Under the pieces are notes generated by a model, which saw only the letters and a program-made list of their open reading frames with translations, had not been told where the DNA came from and did not search any database. A stretch of DNA of 64,000 nucleotides from Chrysoperla carnea. Lineage: Eukaryota > Arthropoda > Insecta > Neuroptera > Chrysopidae. The position numbers and the translations under genes were made by a program. This document shows, in pieces, positions 11,188 to 22,300 of the stretch. The DNA is taken from assembly GCF_905475395.1 (NCBI RefSeq), contig NC_058339.1, positions 6,952,001 through 7,016,000 on the forward strand, written 5' to 3'. The first letter of the stretch is position 1. Each line of letters begins with the position of its first letter.

Positions 11188-12252
11188 ATGTCACGTGTGA
11201 TAAACAACAAAATGGACCAAAAAGGCAATACAAACATAACAGTTCATAAATGTAATTACCTGTGGACTATAAATAATTTTACTTTTGGTTTTCAATCAAA
11301 ATTAATCAAGGGGGAAGCATTAACATCTCCCACATTTACTATAGGCAAAAATAATAAATTGTTATGGAATCTCAAACTAAATAGAAAAGTAATCGGTTCT
11401 GTAGCGTATCTACCTTTATTTATAAAACTAGAATCAAATAATAAAGAAGATATAAAAATAGTACAAGCAAAATATAAATTTTCTATAATCAATGACAAAG
11501 ATGAAGTATCAATAACATCCGAATCATCACAGGCTTATAGTTTTGAACAAGAATCAGAAAGATGTGAAGAATTTATGACCGAAATTTTCGTCTTCGAAAA
11601 AGAGAATGGCATACTTGCTGATGATAAACTCCGAATATTATGTGAAGTAAGTGTATTAGGTGGTATTACATGTCTATCAAATACAATACAGGTACCAGAA
11701 TGTCGGATGTCGGACGATTTTGGTATTCTATTTGAAACAAAAAAATTTAGTGATGCAATTTTATCAGTTGCTGATGGCAGGGAGGTTCAAGTACATAAAT
11801 ACATACTAGCAGCTCGGAGTCCTGTGTTCGCTGCAATGTTTGAACATGAAATGAAGGAACTTAAAGATAATCATGTAAAAATAATTGATGTTGATTATGA
11901 AATATTACATGAACTGCTACAATTTATATATACAGGAAAAGTAGAAAATTTAGAAATCATGGCGGATGAACTTTTAGCAGCAGCTGATAAATATGACTTA
12001 CAAAGATTAAAATTATTGTGTGAGAAAGAGTTATGTGAAAATTTATCAACAGAGAACGCAGCAGAAATATTACAATTAGCGGATCTTCATGGAGCTGATC
12101 AATTAAAAACTCAAACTATTGATTTTATTAATGCCAACCCAGATGTGATGGATACCATAGGATGGAAACAACTGAAAGAGAAATTTCCGCGGGTAATTGC
12201 CGAAGTATATGAAGCACTTGTAACATCCAAAATACCTCTGATTGGATTGTAG
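11188..12252 (+). CDS. SPOP/TDPOZ-like MATH-BTB protein (putative CUL3 substrate adaptor), intronless
   Basis: A 354-aa protein with the SPOP architecture. The MATH domain spans about residues 18-150 and opens with YLWTINNFTFGF. The BTB/POZ domain spans about 178-285 (KFSDAILSV, VHKYILAARSPVFAAMF, LLQFIYTGKVENL). A C-terminal BACK-like segment follows (about 286-350). In SPOP, MATH binds Ser-rich degrons and BTB plus BACK recruit CUL3 and dimerise; the same role is inferred here. Human SPOP is 374 aa and has introns, whereas this CDS is a single exon, so it belongs to the expanded arthropod TDPOZ-like set, possibly a retrocopy. M9 (ATG at 11212, context AAAATGG) has a better start context than M1, so the true start may be eight codons later. 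A TTTTTTCAG at about 11120-11128 could end a 5' UTR intron. The frame is intact. Confidence 0.93.
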   Translation: MSRVINNKMDQKGNTNITVHKCNYLWTINNFTFGFQSKLIKGEALTSPTFTIGKNNKLLWNLKLNRKVIGSVAYLPLFIKLESNNKEDIKIVQAKYKFSIINDKDEVSITSESSQAYSFEQESERCEEFMTEIFVFEKENGILADDKLRILCEVSVLGGITCLSNTIQVPECRMSDDFGILFETKKFSDAILSVADGREVQVHKYILAARSPVFAAMFEHEMKELKDNHVKIIDVDYEILHELLQFIYTGKVENLEIMADELLAAADKYDLQRLKLLCEKELCENLSTENAAEILQLADLHGADQLKTQTIDFINANPDVMDTIGWKQLKEKFPRVIAEVYEALVTSKIPLIGL

Positions 12253-12317
12253 AATGTTAAAATACCAATGTAATCAATAATCATATAATTTATAAGCATT
12301 GTTATGTAATTATCAGA

Positions 12318-12323
12318 AATAAA
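12318..12323 (+). terminator. Candidate polyadenylation signal of the MATH-BTB gene
   Basis: AATAAA lies 66 bp after the stop codon of the BTB gene. Confidence 0.55.
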
Positions 12324-13346
12324 TATACTGTCATTTATACGCTTTGTTTAGTTTCAGTCTTGCCGGAAACTTAAAATCAAATGTAAATATATAACCTCAT
12401 GATGACGCTGGCTATTAGCGTCAAATCAGAATTCCACCTAGCTAAAAAAAAATAAAGTTATGCTCACCGCCAAGCGTCAGCGACAAATTGAAAAAAGGAA
12501 TTACATAAAAATTTATTAGTATCGAAAGTCGATATCTCGAGACATACACACCAAAAGTTATTCCCTATCCTTTGCCTGAACTGACCAAGGATGGTTCATA
12601 GATGTATAACGGACTGTTTTCGATATCAAAGAAATTAGATAAAGTTCAGTTCTAAGTCAAATAACAAACAATCTTCCCCCTTCATGTTTTTGTATTTCAA
12701 AATTTGTAAGTAAAATATGCTATAACTTTTATATTTAATATATTTGCCTATTCTTAAAAATAACCTAAATACAATTTGTGTGTCTGTCTGTAACGTCGTA
12801 GCGTCTAAACGGTTGAATCGACTGGAATCATTTTTGATTCTTTTGAAAAGTAATAATGTCTTAGAGGTTTTTTAAATTTTGTAAATTTCACTTGTTTAGT
12901 AGCTTAATCATATAAATTTTAAGTTTATAAAATATTTAATCTGTAAAGGTAAACAGCTACATCCATTGCGGATATTCGTATATTCCGCAAGATACGTACC
13001 ATATGAAACTGGCTTTATTATTACCGATTTTTCAACATCTGTATGTTCATTTTGTATTCAAGTGTTTACACTATTTACACTAAGTGTAAGTTAAAAAGGA
13101 TAGCCATATATCATTATAATAGCACCATCCTTTTGTATTTACACTGAGTATAATACACCGAGTCAACACATAACAAATCTTAATAGTTTTTAAGTCAACA
13201 CTCAACACATAGGTGGCTGCAATTTAAATTTTTTGTTTATCGATCAATGACAGCTGACTGCTGAGACAATTTGCGATGGTATTTAAAAAACTATTAATTA
13301 TGTAAAGCTCTCTTTGAAACGTACTTATTTTTAATTAAAAATTAAA
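12324..13346. other. Intergenic region between the MATH-BTB gene and rotatin
   Basis: About 1 kb containing the presumed rotatin promoter. A block at 13075-13155 has inverted ACACTAAGTGTAA and TTACACTGAGTATAA ends around AAGGATAG and ATCCTTTT, a small palindromic repeat resembling the one at 8850-8940. A fragment at 12845-12900 (GAGGTTTTTTAAATTTTGTA) recurs at 24535-24575 inside a rotatin intron. No other gene is seen. Confidence 0.45.
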
Positions 13347-16300
13347 ATGTCCTCAACTAAAATACCACAATCACTTATACATAAGTTAGGTAAAATGATA
13401 AAAATTATTTGAAAACTTAGACTAATGGATAATTGAATACAAATTGAATATGAAAATGTTATGTTTCTAGGTCACAAAATAGAAGAAATTCGATTAAGGG
13501 CATTAAAAAATATTGCATCGAAATTCGAATATGGATATTTATACAATTGTGATCTTACGGCTAGTAAAGAATTATTAATTAAATTATTTGAATGGTTTTC
13601 ATTTGAACGTTGTTCGGAACAAGAAACAGTATTACAATTAATTTATAAAATATTTACGGTATAGTTTTTTAAATTATAATTACGGTGTTGTTTATTAATA
13701 TTTAGAATTTATGACAACTTTAATTCGATCATTCTAAACACTAGCTAAACTTTAACTAAGTACTTTAGTGAGTTATCAAACAAAAAAGCTCCCCTCCCTC
13801 TCTGGTGATGCCCATGCTTGGGAGAAATTGCTATTAGAGTAATAGGAAAAAAGGATCCCCAGCTCAGATCATCAGGACCGAATTAAACATTTTTTAGGGG
13901 CTCTGCGCCGAAAATTATAGGGACACGTAAGGACAGATTTTTTTTAAACAAATTTAATGAATATTACGCACTTTTATTTCATATTATCTGGAAGTATTTT
14001 GCTTTGCATACAATATTATGTAGAGAAATGGATTTAAAACAAGTGAAAACAAACAACTGACTGAGTTAATTGTTTATATATCATGTACATAAGTGTTGAT
14101 GACACGTAAATAAAGAAAGATATATATCTACTCTTAAATAGCCACACACACATAACTTATATTCCCATATTAATACATACTATAAATTTTGCACCTAATT
14201 AGCGCCCTTGTGGGTAAACGGTGATGTTTACAAGAAAATGTTTCAAACAAAAGTTGTTTATTTTTCTATAAGGAACATTTTTTACATTTAAACTTTTGTT
14301 CTATCTCTAACGGTTTACAAGACCCAATTGACCTATGTTGCTCATTTACGAACTTGACCTCACTTTTTACGTCAAGAGCACGCTATTCAGCTTGATATCT
14401 CTTTTCTTTTTTGAGTTATCGTGTTGACAGACAGACGGACAGACAACCGGAAATGGACTAATTAGGTGATTCTGTGAACACCTATATCAATTTTTTTTTC
14501 GTAGCATCAATATTTTTAAGCGTTACAAACTTGGGAATAAACTTAATATACCTTACATATTACATATATACATGGTATAAAAACAATAGAAATAAAAATT
14601 TAATAGGGAACGATTGAGCGATTCCTACAATAAAAACCTGTGAACGTCTTAGTTCCTTATTGCCCTGCTTTTAATACCTAATCAATAGTCTAATATCTAA
14701 GGCCCCTAATACGTCACCATATGTAAATTTTGAGATAACATTTGTATTATTAAAATAAAAGATTGTACTCCTAAATCAATACAATCATTTTACAATAAAT
14801 AAATTTGTTTTAGTCTGAAACTGGAATTTCTTTAATAAAACTTCTTAGTCCAGAAGTAATAATATCAGATTTACAACAAGTCAAATCATGTTTATCAAGT
14901 GGATATTATCCATTATTAAATAAGATAATATTATATGTTGAATCTCATATTGAGGAACCTTCGAATTTAGTACCGCCTTTAAATTTATGTGAAAATAACG
15001 CAGATACACAAAGATCTGTTGATATACAAACTACAGGAACTCCATTTGATATTTATATACATGAACCAAATATGGATATTGAACTTCAACATGGGTAAGT
15101 GATTATTACAAGTTCAACAAATCATATTTTTATTTACAAAATAGTTCCTTTTCTCTCAATGGCTTAGAGTAGAACTTAAAAAACTCTTAATATTGATATA
15201 ATTTTCTGAATTAGTTGCTCCTCGTACTCGTTTCAACATCGAAATTAGTTCCATTTGATTAAACGTCCCAAGGTTAGATTAGACTGTCCTGGGGTGGGAC
15301 ACACTTAGCACAAAGGGTCCGTTGTGATATCGAAAAAGAGTTGATTCATCCCCGGCCACTACTACATGCTCCATTTGGATCTGTTTATGAACAGCAGGAG
15401 TGCTTTGGCAACAACGATCAAACGAACAAAAGGTCGGAGACGTCGTCAAAGAAAAGCTGGCTCTACTGAGTTTATCTCCTCATGGCAAGAAGCCGAGAAG
15501 CTGCCTTATGGCGTGACAGAGAAGATGAGATGTCCAGCTCCTATGATAGTCGTGGTGGACTGGTAGGCCAAGTCGTTCTACGTGCCTAGCCAGCGTTCTG
15601 TAATAGGCCATTTGAAGTGATATAAGGTCTTCGGAACGCCTACGATTGTATTCCGACCATATGTCAACGCCCCTTAAAATATAGAGAAAGTAAAGATTGT
15701 ATTTACAAATTGATGTTTGTTTATTTAACAGAGTATCCTCCAAACAATCACAATCAACGTCTTCAAACATATCAACATCACGTTTTGATACCAATTCCAA
15801 AATCTTTGATATATGTATACCTCATTCATTACTTGGATGGCAACCTTTAGTTGCACCAGATCGTCATGTACTCTCATCAATCGAACATTCATTAGAAAAT
15901 GCAACGGACACTGTTATGTTATTACATTCATGTAAATTTTTTACTGATGTACTATTACAAGACTTTCCAGCTGAGATATTTTTACAACGGCCATCGATCG
16001 TTAAAATATTTCATAGTTTATTGAATAGCACACAATCAACAAAAGTAGCTGATGTGGTGATAGCAGCTTTACAAAAATTATCTGAATTATTACATATCCG
16101 TGTTAAATATTATTCTGATCCTAGTACTTTTAATTATAAACAGGAGGTAAGTTTATTTTTATTATTCAATTGTTTAAAAAAAACCATGGTAGAACTAGAC
16201 AAGGTATGCTCGATGGTGCAAGAGTTTTGGTTCAGCTCACGCACGTACCCAGTCGACGCCATTTTAGCTTGTTCCCGCTTCCTGATTCAAATGGTGTAAA

Positions 16301-19300
16301 AAACGTGAATACGTTTGTGTGAACAATCCTTGTGTGAAAAATAGTTCCTTACAATGAATGAATAATTAATGATTAATGTTTATGAGTCAACTCGACATTG
16401 CAAATATGTAAACAAAACATTGACCAACTTGACAACTCGAACGGAATAGTGTAGACGTTTGATAATTCAAAATCGTGGAAAATAGAAAAAAGTTCAAAAC
16501 AAAGCTATGACTAAATTTTGCATACAATTTATTTCAGAAATGTATTGAAGAACAAAGCGGTTTAAGAAATTCATTAAATGGTTTATCGAGTTGTAGAACT
16601 ACTCCATGTAAAACAGACAATAATGATCAAAAGGATTATTATTCACAAGCTACCAGTGAAGCAACCGATGATTTAGAATCGGACAACGAAGATTCGGTTT
16701 TATTACAAATTCAACAATTAACATTGCCACATTTTTGTATTCAAACATTGTACTATGCTTTTGTGCGAATCGGAGCTAAACCCACAGCGGTTAAAAATCT
16801 TTCAGCAAACATTAGTAATAAGGTACGACTTTTTAAAAATTATTTTGACTAAATTTTTTATAATAAATTATTTTTTGAACGAAACTTTAGGAAAATATGA
16901 ATGGATTAATAAAATTAATTGCAACTCTTATTAAATTAACACATGTTTGTATCAAACCGGAAATATGGAATTATCAAAGTGATCAAATCATTCAAGAAGT
17001 GACAAATCAAATAATGTTACTCTTCAATAAAATGGCAGATGTATTAGAACATTTTAGGTACGTTAAAATCACTGCTTATTGCCTTAATTATTTCAATAAT
17101 ATATAGGGTGCGCCATGAATAACTTTGAAGAAAAACAACTGATTTGTGTAGTTGTTTTTATTCAGTTTGGTTTTTTACAATTTTTTGGACTAGTTTTTGA
17201 CTACAAAATCAATCAAGTGGCTGCCTCTATTAGTAAAATCAAAATGTGTCCTTTTTCCTACGTTTGGTCCAGTCACTTTTTGGGCATGCAATGGCGTTTT
17301 ATGGAACTTGTGTGAATTCTCAGTCCTCAAATGTAGCAATTTTCCCCAAGAGAGTGTGAAGTAGGCCTCTTTGGTCATCGTAATTTGTTAAAAAAATCAA
17401 GTTCAGTGTCAACCACTCGGTGGGTTGTTTGTCAACGATACAACACTTTTGGATTTCGGTAACGCTTTCTTTGACCGCTTTAACCAGTTCTTAGAAACGC
17501 CTTGGTCGTTGATTAACGGCATATTAACGATCTCCCATTGCCCCGTGCTCAAAAAAATTTGACAACAAGCCACGAATGGTGTTATCAGAAGATATGCACA
17601 TTAAGTTAACAAATCCAAAAGACCATGTTCAATGTACAACGTCACAATTTCGCTGCGGTGTTTCGGTGTGAAGCGATTCATGTCTAATCAATTCAATCGG
17701 TTGAAAACCCGACATAAAATATGGTGCACCCTGTACTTTTAGATCTTTTCTCACCTATTATGTAAGAAATAATATAGAATATTTTTATTTCCGATTACGT
17801 AATTTGATTTTCTTTTTCTAGATTATTATCACTTGCAACAGACATAAATCCAAATATTAGAGCCTCTCATTTACAACTGTTATGTTTAACTAGAATGCTG
17901 CTAATAAAAATTGTACCAAAACCGAGGTCATACTCCATATTACCAACTAGTTTAAAAAATTCCATTGCAAACTGTTTGGTCGATGCTGCTTTTTTGAAAT
18001 TATATCCAAATATTCACGAAGATCTATTTTTACTTTTAACTGTAAGATCAATTTTACTTTTTAATTCATAATAAGTCTTAACTTTTAATTTTTTGTTTGT
18101 GTTAATAAATTGGTAGGATAGCTCAGACGGACATGGAACATTTTTAAATCGTTATAAAGATATAAATATGGTTTGTAATTCGATGGATGTAGCAGTCAAA
18201 TTTATACGTCATGGAATTTCTAGTAATGATGAAGATGTCGTTTTGTTAATGTTGAGTGTAATACCAAGTTTGGAATATCATAAAAATATGTCGTTAGTTA
18301 AAAACTTTTGTGAGATTCTCGTCAACAAATATCCGAAATGGAAGGAATCTGAAAAATTAAAAAATTCAGTTGAAGGTATTTTTAAAACTTCATTACCAGT
18401 ATCAAATAGTTTCGAAATGATCGTAAGTAGATTGTAAGATCCTCGGTCTTGGGCCTGCAATGATAGGTGATACCGAAAAAGAGTTGACCCATCCCCGGCA
18501 ACTAGTACATGAACCATTTGGGGCTATTCAAAAATAGCAGGAATGCTTTGATGTCAACAGACTTAAGGTCGGAGACATCTTCAAATAAAGGTTGGCTCAA
18601 ATAGGTTCATTTTCTCAAGGGAAGAGTTGGATAGTGACAGAGAAGATAAGATATCATTTGTTCTTCATCTCCACTAAAATTGTATAAATAATTTAGCCAT
18701 TATTATACATAAAAAATTTATAAGTCCTGTTCCTGCATAATATTTTTTTTTTAGAATTAATCGTATCTTTGTTGGGACACAATGATTCAGATGTAAAATT
18801 GGCGATATATAACGCATGTCATTTATATGTAACAAATATACTTGGAATCGATCATGTAACAAAATCTGGTCCAGGACGACCTGGTGAATGTTTATTGTTT
18901 TTATGGAGCTCTGGAATATTTATTGAAATCATTTGTCATGGACTTAATTCGGAAAATGCACAAGTAATTTTGAATAATAACTATAATTTTCTTAATTAAT
19001 AAGAATTAAAATGGAAAAATTGTTATTCTTATTGTTTTTTTAAATTAATAACCTTAAGAAAATTGTTTTTTTTAGATACAACGATATGCTGAAGAAATTA
19101 TTCATTATATTTTAAAAGCGAAATTTTTTGTTACACCCGAAATTTGGAATACAATTCTAATGGCTATTATACCAGCATTTCCATTATTACAATGTTATGC
19201 AAATAAATCAACTGCGTTGGGACGATCAATTTTAAAAATGGTAGATCCTGACATTGCAGAATCCATTCAATTACCATCAATTGAGGTACACCAAATTATG

Positions 19301-22300
19301 TTTTTCGGAGTTTACTCGTTAAAAATTGATTTTCATACATTTTTGTCTTTTTTGAGTTACAATATATATATTATACTACATAGTACGTAAAACAGATAAA
19401 GCATCTATTGTTTGAAACTGACAATAACCTGACGGACGCTGCACGCTACTGCTCTCTTCGTTTTTAAAACAATAAAATAATGTATATTTTGTATTGTAGG
19501 TAATTAAAGGCAATTTAAGGATGTTATTTTCCAAAAATCATTTGGTTAGAGGTGAAGCATTATCACGATTAACTTGGATTTTAACATCAGAAGAAAATTC
19601 AGATGAAAAATTACCAGCATTGAAAACATTACGAGAGCCATTATTGAGTACAATATGTATTTTTGATAATCCCATAAATTTAAAAAATTTGGAGGAGCCA
19701 AAACAATTTTATCAGGTAAACAAAAACATTAAAAAATAATGGTTTAATTGAAATGCCCAGTCATTAAAGTTACGGAAGAAAAATATTTGAACCAAATTTA
19801 AATTTCATGAATATTCCCTATTATCCTTTAATTTTGTTACAGCTGTCAAGTATGTTACAAGTATTAGAATTGTTATCATCAAATGGTATTGAACCAACGA
19901 TAAGAAAATCAGCTATCACACAATTATCAGCAATGTTAGAAGATCCAGTATTACAAGATACGTTTGTAACAGAGGGTGGTGTCAGTTTATTGATCACTAT
20001 CTTTAAAAATTCATTGATTGAAAAAGAATTTGAAAATTATCCGGATAATGTAATTCCTGTTATACGAATTTTGAAAAATTTATGTTTCTATAAATCCACA
20101 TTAAGACAAGAACTATCACTTAAGAAAGAATTATATTTATTGATTACCAGAGGTATGCTTTCTATTCAATATTGTTATTTTTATTAATCCTAGTTTTTGG
20201 AGGGGAGGGTAGAGGTAAGGAGGACAGTTCTGAATCAGACATTGACCAGAAGGGCGCTTGTATATCAAAAGGTGTTTGAAGTGAACTTCTCTATCTTTCT
20301 CTAACAACTTGTTTAGATCTTTATTTTACTCTTATTACTTTGTGTTTGTTGTGAACTTCTCTATCTTTCTCTAACAACTTGTTTGGATCTTTATCTTACT
20401 CTTATTACATTCTTTTAAAATTTACACTTTTGCTACAGCAGCGCCACCAATTTTCTACTTTTCGTGAACACTTTTTATTTACAGAGATATTTCTCTTTAT
20501 CTTTGCCCTTCAATGTCCTAGTGTAAAAAGTGCCATTAGAAGTTGTATTTAGGCATTAAATCTTTACAATCAAAATCAAAAGATTTTAGGGTATCCCAAA
20601 GGGTAGCATTTCCCCCAAAAATTCGATTTACTATATAGCATTTTGGCTAGGATTATTGTAATAGTTTTTATTAAAATGTTTAATAAATCATCTACCATCT
20701 CCTAGTCTATAACACCTTTTCTACAAATACCGTAAGCGTTACTAGTGACGATGTTTCTTACTTATTTTTCTAGCACTATTTTTATTTTCTGGTGATGAAA
20801 ATTTTCGGTCAGATGCAGCAGTATTGCTTTGTTTATTATTATTTAGTGATTTTATTTTAACAACTGGACATGATAAACAAATTTCTATTGTTCATATGAT
20901 TGCCAATTCATTATCGTTACCAATAACATGCAAAACACATTGGCGAATTAGTCAACATGCTCGATCCAGTTTAGCAGGTATTACGATAAGGTCGATTCAT
21001 TTGGTTGAGTAAATAATTAACGTGGTATATTTTTTTTTGGATAGATATTCTGTTAAATGAAGAAAGTTCAGCAGCTACTTTACGAATACATTGGAATATC
21101 GCTTGGTATGGTGGTTTACAAGAACTATTAAATTTAGAACAAGTACCAAATGCAAATTCATTGACGCCAGAGCAATTAGCTGAATTTAATGGCAACTTAC
21201 GTTTAACAAAATTTGATTTAGCATCTTTAAAATATTCTTCTACATATTATTGTTGTCAAATGTATTTGTATGATATTCAGAATGCTTCGTCTCATCAAGC
21301 TGTCATGGAGTCCATTTATGGATTAACTGCGTAAGTTGTTCATTATTGTTTTCGTAAACTAAAAGTGTATTTTCATGCTGACGCTTGACTCTGAGTTTGA
21401 GTGTCAAATTAGATCATGTTGGCAATTTAAACTGTGATGCCGTCTGGTAAAAAAGTTAGCAGCGCCATATCGTAAAAAGCTAAATATAGTTTTGCTTTTT
21501 AGTCTCTGGATTGAATTTGACTGTACAGTAATTATTTTTGGGGGGTAGGAAATTACTTTTGGTAAGTATGTATATCTCGAGATGTCAACTTTTATCAACT
21601 AAACTTTCTTGTCGCTCATTTTTACAATTTAACGCTGAACAAAATTCAATTTTTTTTCAGCCAGGTGTAACCCTAATTTGATGCTCAAAGCCAGTACCAA
21701 GCGTTATAAAGATTTGTATCGATTAAAAATTTATATTATCGATTCAGTTTAAATTTATATTTTTTCACTGACAACATCTGATTAATCTGGATGAATTTTT
21801 TCTAGTTTCATGTCTTTACGAAAATTATCAAGTTCTTTTGAAAATATTGATAATGGAGGGAATATTTTAAATTTACCATGGGAATTTTCACTTGGTAGAT
21901 TTTTAGCTTCTCCGCCGTCTAGTGTAGAAGATATCGAATTACTTATTGTGATATTAAACTTTTTGAGAACGCATATGAAAATTTTTAAGAAATCTAATGG
22001 TAAATATAACTTATATATTATTTCTCTAGCCTGTTTGTCTGTCATATGATGATATCTTCCTTATTCCTTTATCAAATTCCATGATTTACCTCTCATTTTC
22101 AAGCTTATTGTGTGGGTTAATGACGAAAAATAAACTTACTCAATTGTATAAATATTTTCCAGAAAAATCTTGTTGGATTACATCAATTTTAAAGGATCCA
22201 AATCATTGTCTTCCTAAACTACTTCATCATGGTGGCGAAGAAACAAATAATTTGAATAAAAATTTAAATAAGGAATTATTGATGCTAATTACGGAATGTG

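Noticed and set aside
17190..17378. Independent small gene on the minus strand
   Set aside because: It is the degraded core of a mariner-type transposase inside matching inverted repeats.
22104..22162. Earlier start of rotatin exon 16 after TTTTCAAG at 22103
   Set aside because: It is out of phase with exon 15 and runs into a stop; the acceptor TATTTTCCAG at 22162 is in phase.
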